Assembly (NCBI GenBank): GCA_020631735.1
Contig: CM036159.1
Location: 97,766,701 to 97,830,700, forward strand
DNA from: Saccharum officinarum
Taxonomy: Eukaryota > Streptophyta > Magnoliopsida > Poales > Poaceae
Reading direction: 5' to 3'
Length of the DNA: 64,000 nucleotides
This document shows, one piece after another, positions 35,394 to 45,820 of the stretch. The notes under the pieces are model-generated. The model was not told the origin of the DNA and ran no database searches. It worked only from the letters and a program-made list of their open reading frames with translations. Made by a program: the position numbers and the translations under genes. Position 1 is the stretch's first letter, and the number at the start of each line of letters is the position of its first letter.

Positions 35394-38300
35394 TGTAACA
35401 GAACCGACCAATTATACGAAATTAAGTAAGAAAATCGTCCGTCGAGGCAGACAATTTAACAAACTTAAGCCCGTATAACCCGGTAGTCCGTGAAACCACG
35501 AAGGATTTCAAACCAACCAACATACAAACCAAGATCGTATAAGTTTAGCAGCCACAGTCACATATTTCATAAAGTTCACAACGACAGTTGAATACATCGG
35601 AGTTTAGAACATAAAGTTATTACAAACCAAGTTCAAAATAAAGTAGCGAAAGCAAATAGTTTCATAAAACACACACACCCTTAATTCGAATATAGTGCCA
35701 GAAGATAGTCACTTTCCACAAAAGCATGAGATAAGACATACGGAGTGACCATTACCCTTGGTCCTAGTTGTCACCCATCGCCGGATACAAACAGTTGACG
35801 CAATAGCCGTAGTACATCTGACCATCTGCAATAACAATGAGAACAACGCCCTGAGTACGAGAAAGTACTCAGCTAGACTTACCCGTCTTAAACCAAAATA
35901 AAGTAACACCAAGGATTATGCAAGACTTTCTTTTAGTAGGCTAGCTGACTCATTTGCGAAAAGCGTTAGCTATCCTGACTAAACCATTTTAAGTAATTTG
36001 CCTCAGATTTATTATACTTATCCATCTAGGTAAGCACCTACACTATAGCAATCACTTGATTAACCAAAACATCCAGTTACCACTTGAATTTAGCATTTCC
36101 AACATCATCCATATAACCATAAGTGTTCCATCATCATTACTATGATGTCGTAACTCAAATCAAGTGCTCACTATCCAGGAACGATAGCGATTCGAATCAA
36201 TTTGTAACCAGCTAGTGATTTATTTCTCACACAAACCACACTCACCGATCAAGTGAGCTACATATTACCAAGAACACTTTCTAGGTAATCGTCACGGGGT
36301 AACAATCATGGACCGCCCGACTACCAGGACGCACCTTGGGCTTACTCTTCGCGTCCCCGTACAATCCCTTTCGTCACTAGTCTGTCAATCCGAGTTTACC
36401 CCGGTCCGAAAAGTACCACTAACTTCGCGGTCGAAAAGTACTTTATTCGGCCAGCTAAATGTGAGGCATGCGTTCAACATGACAAGAGGGACGAGCAACG
36501 ATCGGTCCTTAACCGACACAGACGGAAAACTACTAGCGCCCCAGAACCCTGTTTGGTTGTCTTCAACTTTTCCGTCTGGTCTCCAGTTATCCATCAACAC
36601 ATGGTTATTTTTCCAGATATCAACCATTTCATAGCTAAAACATTATAGTAACCACCTATCATTTCAGGTGGCCGGAAATCACCGATCGCTACTGGTTTAA
36701 GCAGGGCTAAGCAGTATTCGACCCAACTTTCGTAGGTAAATAATGTGGAAAGGATAGTAATATATGCAGCAACGGTTTCACTCAACTCCTATACTTAATG
36801 CACAATTTATAAACTCATATAAACAGATAGGGAATCGCTTTTGTAAAGTAGGAGACTTAGAATGCTCTGGGGCTTGCCTCGTTCGAAGGAACTGGGTTGG
36901 TGGTCCACACACTCAGGTAGATCCTCTTCTTACTCGTCTACCTCGGACACCTCCTGTGCCTGAGCTTCTTGTGGATCGGACCCGGTCTGCTCCTCCTGAA
37001 CTGCTACTGGCAACTCCTCCTGCGATGCTGTATGATACAAGTGCATAAGCAAACATGTAAACCGTGCATCAGATGCAGTGGTGTGATGGTCATGATGACA
37101 TGATATGAAGATGAACACATTGAAACTTGTAGTAAAGACTGGGGACAAACTTTTCTACAAGATAGTTCACATCATCCTAGAGCAATTACCATGAAACATG
37201 TCATCTACTGCATTCACCTCAGCTAACAATTCTCGTCAGATTTTACACTTGCTAGCATAAAACCCTAACATGAGTGCTACTACGCTTTATCAACACAACT
37301 ATATTTTACTTATTAAGCAACACCAGTAAGGTAATTGGGTGCTTCAAAGATACACCAAACTAACATTATCAAACTAATTATACATAAAGAATATTACTTG
37401 ATATTCCATTTAAACTAGGGTTACAACAGCAATATGTATTTCTGGTGTCTAGAAAAATCTACAAAAATTACAGTAGCATAGTCCTACTCCAAATAGCACA
37501 CCATAAAAAATTCATGGGATTTGGATAAGTAACACAGTCTACACAAAAATGACAAGCTCTAGCATAAAAATGAGCATGAAAGTACTTTATACTATGAAAG
37601 TATCAAACAACAGATTTACTATTTTTACTATGCTCTACACAGTACACAATCACTGTACAAAAATTATCATATGCATGTTTTATACAACTTTTGCCCTCTA
37701 GCAAAAATAACAAAAATCAGCCCTATTTAGTACTTGAACTAGACATCAATAATTTCTCACAGAACATGCATGATATATATTTTTCTTACAAAGTATAGTA
37801 CACAAGAAGAGTAACAAACTTGGAATCATATTTTTCTGAGTTTTATTTGATTTATTATACATTTTCTAAGGTATCAGCAAATACCAGGATTAAATAAATC
37901 TCCACAGAAAAGTACCACAAAATCATCATGCAATATTTTTACACTGTAGATATACTCATGAGGATCACTATAAAATTTGTTTTACAATTTTTGGAGCTAA
38001 AATGAGTACACAACATTTTTCCCAAGCATTTTTCTTTTCAAATAATAATGGAAAAACCAAATTCATTTCTCATTTTGACTAACGGGCCGGCCCAACTGAA
38101 CTACCGGCCCACGGCCATATTCGGCCCCAGCAGCCAGCGCGGGAGGAAGAGCCGGTCCGGCTCGGGGCGTCGGCCCACGGACACCGGCCTAGAGAACAGA
38201 GGGAGGGAGAAGGGGCATAGCCACGACGCGCCGGCGTCCACAACGTCGCGGCAGCGCGGCGGTCGCCGGCGGCCAACGGCCAACCCTGGCCATGAGCAGA

Positions 38301-39445
38301 CCAGCGGGCGTGCGCACGAGTTCCGCAACGAGATGGCGAACGTGATAGCGCGACGCAAGGAGCGAGAGGGTAAGTGAGGGTGCCGGAGGGCGGAGCGCGA
38401 GCTCGGCGGCCCGGCTTGGTGACGCGTGCGGGAAAGGCTTGATTGAGCCATACCGGAGGCGAGGAAGGAGCACGGTGGCCCGTTCGGAGGAGAGGAGGTG
38501 GCGGAGCGTGACGCGCGGGCAATCGAGCGGAGGCGGCTCGTCGGCGTCCGAATGCGGCGGTGGAAACGGTGGCAGCGGTGGCGAGCGGGGGAGAGCACGG
38601 CTCGCATTCGGCTTTCTCAAAGTGAGCGAGAGGGAGAGCAAGTGAGGGATGGAGGGAGGCAGAGGCGCGGGCGGGTTGCCGTGGAGCTGGGCGCATGGGG
38701 GCCACCGGCGTCCACGCGGAGGACGGCGCCGGCATGCGGCCGCCACGCGGCGTCGCTCTTCTGAGCGTGGTCGGGCGGGTGTCGCGCGCGCGAGGGAGGG
38801 AAGGCGCGTGGCGTGGGCTGGGCCGCTAGAGCAGGCCGGGCCGAGGCGGGGCGCGAGCGCGGGCGCGCGCGCGGAGCTAGGCTGCTTCGGCTGCTGGGCT
38901 GAAAGCGAGGCGACAACCCGTTATGCCCGAGAAAAGTTTTTCTTTTCTATTTTCAAATTCCAGAATTTCTAAACCATTTCAATTTCAAATTTTGAAGAAG
39001 AAAAAGACATTTTCAAAAGTTGACCTCAAAACAAAAGTTGTTTAAAATTTAATTCTCTACAACTTTGCTTTAGGACACACTTTGAAATTCCAAACAGATT
39101 TTGAAATGGAGATTCAAAGTTTATTTTAGATAAAAAATCTTATTTTTCTAGAATATTTTTAAAAGTGAAATTTAGGGAAATTTTGAATACAAAAGTTGCT
39201 TCAAAAATGATGCTAAATAATTCTAGATGATTTAAAATTATAGCCAACCATGTTTTACTAACCTAGCAAGCACAATTAAGGCAAAAGTAAAACTAACAAG
39301 CATATGCAACATGTATGTTTCAAAATGATGTTTCACATGTTTTAATTTCACTTTACACTTACTTTACATGTAATTAGGAATGCAATTGATGCCCATGCTT
39401 ATGATTTGGGATGCTAATGCAATGCTTAACACCTAGGGTGTTACA
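35394..39445 (-). mobile_element. Solo LTR of a Tekay/Del-like Gypsy family (4052 bp)
   Basis: Begins TGTAACA and ends TGTTACA, flanked by GTATT on both sides, with no internal retroelement genes. On the minus strand it aligns with the 3' LTR at 48491-52512. Shared landmarks include TGTAACACCC starts, the phrase AATTATACGAAATTAAGTAAG, the block around 36300-36630 (versus 51190-51650), and a GC-rich island at about 38080-38930 (versus 49000-49830). It therefore belongs to the same family as the chromovirus to the right but inserted separately in the opposite orientation. Confidence 0.9.
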
Positions 39446-39450
39446 GTATT
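39446..39450 (+). repeat. 5 bp target duplication, right (GTATT)
   Basis: GTATT directly after the solo LTR. Confidence 0.9.
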
Positions 39451-39604
39451 CTATTAAATTCTAAAAAAATCTAGGAAAACACACCCATACCAAGTCATAT
39501 ACTTGAACTAGACGGGCATGTTTCACCACAAGAAACTCAGCCAGCTAGGCTCCACATAAGAAAGGTTTCTCTTCTGCTATAGGTAGAACAATTTTGGTGT
39601 TTAC

Positions 39605-39866
39605 ACATGTTTAGATGTTGTGGTACTAAGATATTATAGTATTAAGGAATTATAGTTTTAGAACCCACATATAAACAAAACTATAGTCTAAAGAAAAGAG
39701 GTCTACTGATTACCGTGAAGTTTATAAAACTATAAAAAAAGAACTATAATTTTAGCAATAGTAGTATTTTCAAAACCATAAATTTGTTCCATGTAGACAC
39801 TTCATAGCAATATAAAACCATGATATTTTTTAAAACTCTAAACATACTTTGCATCTAAATAGGGCC
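39605..39866. mobile_element. MITE related to the one in U2B'' intron 4
   Basis: AT-rich element beginning near GTTTAGATGTTGTGG and ending GCATCTAAATAGGGCC. Interior phrases (ACTATAGTTTTAAG-like, GAGGTCTACTG) parallel those at 19334-19525. Boundaries are approximate. Confidence 0.5.
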
Positions 39867-40432
39867 AGGCTCGAATGGTACAGTTATAAGAGCATTGTAA
39901 GTATAAATTTGATTTGATATGATCTTGCCCAAGTGACTTTTATTTGGGTAGAATAACTATAGGATTTTCAAATCAGCTCTCTACTCTTGTTTGAGGGTCT
40001 ACTTTGGTGCTCAACTCTTAGTTGTATATGAAGACGCTATCTTCAAGCACTGTTTACTTGAACCAAGGAGCGGTTCGGTTCGGCTTTGGTTGATGGTTTC
40101 TGCGGTTATTAAGGTGGCTGATGCTGATTTATTGTGAGAACTATATGTTGTTCCAACTATATTAGTTTTTGGTTGCTTTTTTATTACAGAAATCCCACGT
40201 GTCGTGATCACACAGATTGCTTCACACGGTCGCCATTTCCAACCAAGAAATCCAAAGCAAAAAAAATAATTTAAAATGTATAAATTCACCACTACTCATG
40301 TTCCAGCTCTTTGCCTTCCACGCCACCAACTTTTCCACCTTTGGCAAAGGAGGACACTTCCTTTTCGCAGAAAAGCCCCCGCATTCCTCTCAAATCCCCC
40401 TCCGTTCCCCTCCCAAGAAACCCCACCTTTGC

Positions 40433-42303
40433 ATGGGCAAGCGCCTACCTGCCGCCGCCACCGCCGCCGCCGCCGCCGCCGCGGTTCGCTCGTACGCCCG
40501 CAGCCTTCGCGTCCCATACGATACCGCCGCCGTCGCATCCGCCGGGAGGGCAGCCAAGACGCCGGCGGCCCCGCTGGATACGCCCAGGAAATCCGCTGCC
40601 GCCGCCGCCGCGGCCAGCTCCGGGCGGGCCGAGGTGCGGGATTTGGCGGCGGCGTGCGGTCTAGAGGCGGACGAGCGGGTGCCGCTCGCGGAGGTGGTGT
40701 CGGACTGCACGAGGCGGTGGTTCCAGGACGCACTCAAGGAGGCGCGCGCCGGCGACATCACCATGCAGGTGCTCGTCGGCCAGATGTACCGCAGCGGATA
40801 TGGTGTCAACAAGAACGAGCACAAGGTGAGCCATTGAATTCCGAAGTGGAAGCGGCTGCCTTAGTCAATGTTTTGGTTCTGGGTTATTTGGCCTTCGGAG
40901 TATGGCAATTCGTGAATATTGAATGGTTTCACTTTGGATCAGTTTTGGTTCGGTTAATTCTTAGTTACTGGCGGCTCCAAAACTTCCTCAGTGACTTATC
41001 ACTAACTTAGGTAGGTTGTCAGCTACTCAGCTTGCTGGTCTTCTGCCTATTGTTGCAGTAGCAACGCTTGCTAGTGGGGAAATGTGATTGTCTGATTGTG
41101 TAGTTGTTAAGTGGTGCCCTTAGTCCTTACTGGTAGTTTTGCAAAAAACTATGGCCTTTTATTGCATATAATTGACGTGTGACACTATCATCAGCCAAAA
41201 AGGAAAGAAACGAATATCAGAAACTGTGATCTGTAAGACGATCTTAGCATTTCCTATCTAATTGGGGCATTTGCTGACATGAGGAATAGAGGTGGAAGAT
41301 TCATGTCAACATATTTTACTACATTTGTTGATAATAAAACTATAGATTGCATTGTTCAGTTGTACTAGTCATGCTGTTAAGATGCTGAAAGCAGCACTTG
41401 CTTGTAATTTTTTTTTGAAGGGTACCACTTTCTTGTTATCACATATTCGGTGCTTGACATCTACATTCTAAAGCTAAAAATTGCGACTGCAACATCTTTG
41501 GTTGCCAGGAGCCCAGGACCTTGTGATAAAAATTGAATCATAGTTCTCATGGCGTCGCCTAGGCGACGCCTAGGCGTCCAGGCGCTCCCCCATCGCCTTG
41601 CAGAATGGGCGCCTAGGCGGGCGCCTAGGCGAGCAAGGCGGGCGCCTAGGCGTCTAGGCGGTGGTACATCGTCGTGCCTCGCCTTTACGCCGTAAGAACT
41701 ATGAATTGAATAATAGGCTGCAAATAGGTGCACATGTAAAGAAATCTTATAAGACTGGATATGAATGCACCAAATCTCTATTGTGCACTGAAGCTGGGAA
41801 TAGATTTTGCAACAGCACAGAATAGGTTTGGAATCCAATGGGTGGAATTATGGGGTGTTAAAAAAAATAATGAGGAAAAGATCTTATTGAACATTTCTTT
41901 CTGAGCTCACCTATGTTTTTTTTTTCAAGAACCGGCAGGAGAGCTGCAAAAGCAGGCCCAGAGGGGCACTGAGCTCACCTATGTTGGATCCTGTGATCAT
42001 TCCTGTTGTATTTGCAACAAAAGTTTGACTGACCAACAACTTCATTATATAGGCAAGAGTTTGGATGGAGAAAGCATCAAGATATCGGTCTACAGTCTGG
42101 AAAGTTAGCAATAAACGTCCAGGTCATATCCCACCTTCATTTCAATGTTTACAGGGTTCTTTGGTGTCTTCGTCATGCCAACAACTGTATAGATGCATGT
42201 GGTCTTCTACTATTTGCTAGACCTGACAGGTTCTTGTTTTGCAGGGTACAATGCTAGTGACTCAGACTCAGGCTCAGATGATGCTAAGAAAACATGCAAA
42301 TAA
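40433..42303 (+). CDS. SEL1-repeat (TPR-like) small protein (3 exons)
   Basis: Predicted 173 aa protein. Exons 40433-40825, 42053-42122 and 42245-42303 with GT-AG introns of 1227 and 122 bp total 522 nt including TAA. The N-terminal ~65 residues are alanine-rich and low complexity. One SEL1 repeat (about residues 99-142; MQVLVGQMYRSGYGV is diagnostic) spans the first splice junction. The tail is acidic and serine-rich (NASDSDSGSDD). SEL1 repeats form helical hairpins that mediate protein contacts. Plants have a conserved family of such small SEL1 proteins of unknown role. The start at 40433 is the first ATG in a good context before the conserved region; an in-frame upstream ATG at 40217 would add 72 unconserved residues and is less likely. 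A GC-rich foldback element sits in intron 1. Confidence 0.8.
41532..41710. mobile_element. GC-rich foldback MITE in intron 1 of the SEL1 gene
   Basis: The element proper is 41538-41704 (167 bp), with inverted ends TCATAGTTCTCATGGCG and CGCCGTAAGAACTATGA (3 mismatches in 17). It is flanked by ATTGAA at 41532-41537 and 41705-41710. The interior is built from repeated GGCGCCTAGGCG units, unusually GC-rich for an intron. Superfamily unknown. Confidence 0.7.
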
Positions 42304-42853
42304 GAAAATTTGAGATTTTGACATTAATGGGCGGGTAAGTTTCATGTACCTCCATGTGCCCTTTTCCTGGTAGCTAAGCATCATGAGTTAATTAATTGAA
42401 GCATATTTGTTAGTTCATTTGTATGCTATACATTTAGCTGAAAAACATTTTCATTAGACAGTATCATCAAGAAGATATGGTAGCTTGTTAGACCTTTTCC
42501 ATGCCCCATGCATACTTGTTAGTCATATTTGTGCTGACATTTAATTTTCCTTGTCACAATGATCAAGGTTAAGAGGTTCTAAAAAAATCCGTAGTCATGG
42601 TCGGAGTAATCCTATCTAAGCAGAAGTAACAACATTAGAAAGACCTGAAAATATGACATTAGAAAGGCAAAGGTTATATATCGAATCTGATCTTTGTCGA
42701 TAGGCCTATGCTTTATCATGCCGTGTAAATTCGCACTTTATGTTGGTCTTGGTTTCTTTGGACCATTTGATATCTAGTTGAGAAGATCCTTTTACTTTGC
42801 AGGAGCTGCACCCACACCTGCGCTGCTGCAGTGACTAAACTGGCGAAACAAAC
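42304..42853. other. SEL1 gene 3' UTR and sequence up to the gap
   Basis: AT-rich sequence following the SEL1 stop codon, presumably 3' UTR and downstream intergenic DNA. No other gene is recognised before the run of N. Confidence 0.45.
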
Positions 42854-42953
42854 NNNNNNNNNNNNNNNNNNNNNNNNNNNNNNNNNNNNNNNNNNNNNNN
42901 NNNNNNNNNNNNNNNNNNNNNNNNNNNNNNNNNNNNNNNNNNNNNNNNNNNNN
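42854..42953. other. Assembly gap, exactly 100 N
   Basis: A run of exactly 100 N, the conventional placeholder for a gap of unknown size. Sequence to the right starts inside a Gypsy element whose 5' LTR and primer binding site are not present, so the true gap is likely to be several kilobases. Confidence 0.97.
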
Positions 42954-43094
42954 GGATCGTTTTTCCTCAGGAGTTGCAGCAACTATAGCGGGGAGTCTTT
43001 CGAGGGGCACCCCTCCACTGACTTGTGGCGCAAGCCAGGGGCAGGTCTCTGGAGATTAGCGCAGGCAGAGGCACAGGAACAGTGAAAACCCGCT

Positions 43095-43666
43095 ATGAGT
43101 GCCATGTTCGCAGTGATGAGGGCCTTCGATGGAGTGGAAGGTAGTCTGAGGCGTGTTTCTAGTGCTCTTGGTCAGGCTCGCGATGACCGCCGTCAGCTTC
43201 AGAGAGATCACGACGCCGAGATTGAGAGGCTCACTGCTGAGATGGCTCAGTTGACTCGTCAGAGAGATCAGGCCACCCAAAGGACTGTGAGTTTTGAGGG
43301 AGATGTACGTGCCCTGAGAGAGCAGCTTGGACGACTGACCACGCCCACAGGAATGCTGAGAGCATGTTGGCTCATGTGCTCCATCAGAGGAATGAAGCCT
43401 GGTCCGCAGAGAATGTGTTGAGAGCTAGACAGTTTGAGCTCGAGCAGCGACTGGCTGATGCCGAAGAGTACAATGATAACTTGCATGAAGAGGTCCATCG
43501 GCTGAACAATCAGCTTAACCCTTATGACCTTCCTGGCGCAGCAGAGATGGATTTGGATGCAGACGAAGATCCTGAAGAGCCCGTGGCGCCAGCTGAGGAG
43601 CACGACGACGCTGCAGTCGGCGACAACGCCAACGTCTCTGACCTAGATAGCGATCACGATGAGTAG
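43095..43666 (+). pseudogene. Coiled-coil acidic ORF upstream of gag, frameshifted
   Basis: Two overlapping frames (43095-43421 and 43364-43666) join into one ~190-codon protein if a single-base shift near 43330-43340 is allowed. The first half is rich in heptad-like Arg/Glu/Gln/Leu (for example QRDHDAEIERLTAEMAQL) and reads as a coiled coil. The second half continues the coiled coil and ends in a strongly acidic tail (DLDSDHDE). It is not gag, which starts about 370 bp downstream. I do not recognise a family. It could be an accessory retroelement protein or captured host sequence. It has the same strand as the element and lies in the leader region after the missing 5' LTR. Confidence 0.55.
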
Positions 43667-44032
43667 GCTAGTAGTTGTTGCACTAGCTACTAGGTTCCGT
43701 TTGCATGGTCTTTTGCTTGTTAGCACTTTGGACATGTAATAATGAGTAGAAAGACTAAAGCTTGATGTAAGGTTGGAAAGTTTGGATGTGTTTGTGGCGG
43801 TATCCGAACGTCCAAGTCCAGTGTATGTATGCTGGCAACTTGGTTGTAATGGACGCGATGTGTGTGCTTTAAGTAATATAATTAGTGATGTTGTGTTAAT
43901 TGGAATGACTTATTGTGCCCCTGTTTTATTGTATGAATTTATTCTCTCCAGTGAATTCAGTTCGGCATGATTTTTCATTCGGTCGCGATTCCTACAACAT
44001 CACCTAATAATTACTGTTGCTGAAACATGCAG

Positions 44033-45820
44033 ATGCCGAACACTCGTCGTACCGTGTATGGTACCGCTGAGGCTGGTGGAAGTGCAGCTGCTAATGATGA
44101 CCGTGATCCACCACCGCCTCCTCCACCTTACACTGCGGAACAGTTTTTCGCCCAATTTTGGAAGCCAACGAAACATGGAGAGCATGCAACAGAATATGGA
44201 AGCGGCGCTGCGCAGTATTGCAGATAATACCCGTCGGGGATAAACCCGGTAGGTCACGAAGCAAATCCGTACAGCAGTTTCAAGGACTTCATGGATACTC
44301 GTCCACCGATCTTCAAGGAAGCCGCAGAACCTTTAGATGCAGAAGAGTGGATTAATACGATGGAAGATAAGTTTCGTGTCTTAAGAATGACTGAGGTGTT
44401 GAAGACTGAGTACGCAGCTCATCAGCTTCAAGGTCCGGCAGGAATGTGGTGGAAGCATCACCGCACCACTTTTCCTCCCCATGCCCATATCTCTTGGAGG
44501 GAGTTCACTGAAGCCTTCCGTGGAACGTACATTCCACCTGGTCTGACCGAGATGAAGCTTGGGGAATTCCTGGCATTAAATCAAGGCACGAAGACTGTGA
44601 CTCAATACCTGCATGCCTTTAATAACCTGAGCCGTTATGCTCCGGACATGGTGGATACTGATGCCAAGAAGATCGCTAGTTTCAAGAGAGGCCTGAGTCC
44701 CAAGATGATGAAACATGTGGGTACAAACATGAGGACTAGTTTCAATGACTTCGTTAGCGACTGTTTGAAGCAAGAGAAGAACAACCATGTGTATGCTGCT
44801 TCCAAGATCCGTAAGAGGGCTTTCGAGTCGGGTTCGTCTCAGTCCCGGACCCCAGTAGCCAACCGCCCGGCTTATCGATCGCCTGCCCCAGGTGCAAGGT
44901 TTAGGCCACCGCAAAGGAGGAATCAGAATGCTCAGCCACCCCAGAGGAACCAGAAGCCGTTCAAGATGGCATTGCCTCAAGCAAAGGCAGGACAAGGCAG
45001 TTCATCTGGAACTGTGGCTCAGGTGAAGGGACCGTGCTTCAACTGCAACCAACCTGGACACTTTGCAAAGTATTGTCCCTACCCTAAGAAACAGCAAACG
45101 CAGTATCAAGCTCGTGTGCACCACACCACTGTGGATGACATCCCTGAGGGAGAACCGGTGACAGCTGGTATGTTTTCTATCAACAATCATCCTGCAGTAG
45201 TTTTGTTTGATTCCGGATCATCTCATTCCTTTGTAAGTCAAGCATTCGCTAAGAGACATGAGCAAAAGATAGTTGAATTGGAATGTGCATATAAAATCAG
45301 TTCAGCTGGGGCTGATCTGTTGACTAATCAGATTGTTCAGGGAGTAACCCTAAACATATCGAACCGGCAATATAAACTTAACCTGATAGTCATGCCAGGG
45401 TTAGTTTTGGATGTGATCATGGGAATGAACTGGATGAATCAAATGGGAGTTGTAATTGATGTTGGAGGAAGGAGTATCTCTCTTAAGGAACCCAGTGGGG
45501 AAGGCACCTTTCGGGTGATCCTACCTCGGAGGGTAGACCTAGCTAGCACATCTTGTGCGGTACAAACTACTCTGCTAGTCCAGATTCCAGTGGTCTGTGA
45601 GTTTCCAGATGTGTTTCCAGAGGAGTTACCTGGACTCCCACCAGACCGGGAGGTTGAGTTTGCCATTGAGTTAATTCCAGGAACAGCACCGATTTCAAGA
45701 AGGCCTTATCGGATGCCTCCCAATGAGTTAGTAGAACTGAAAAAGCAACTTCAGGATTTGCTAAGGAAAGGGTTGATTCGTCCCAGCTCGTCCGAATGGG
45801 GATGCCCGCTCTGTTTGTGA
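44033..45820 (+). pseudogene. gag-pro: Gypsy gag-protease, frameshifted
   Basis: The frame opens at ATG 44033 right after an AG-ending pyrimidine-rich stretch, shifts near 44155 and again near 44237, then stays open from about 44240 to 45820. It shows the retrotransposon gag domain (motif [12 protein letters not shown], residues soon after 44291), a basic Gln/Pro-rich linker, a CCHC knuckle at 45035-45076 ([14 protein letters not shown]), and an aspartic protease with the DSGSSHSF active-site motif near 45209. It then runs into the start of RT ([16 protein letters not shown]) before a one-base shift at about 45796 moves into the pol frame. Gag forms particles; the protease cleaves the polyprotein. 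The shifts fall at short homopolymers and may be decay or consensus error. Confidence 0.85.

Noticed and set aside
38079..38746. Frames of 168-218 codons within the solo LTR
   Set aside because: They lie in the GC-rich island of an LTR, overlap in several frames, and show no domain.
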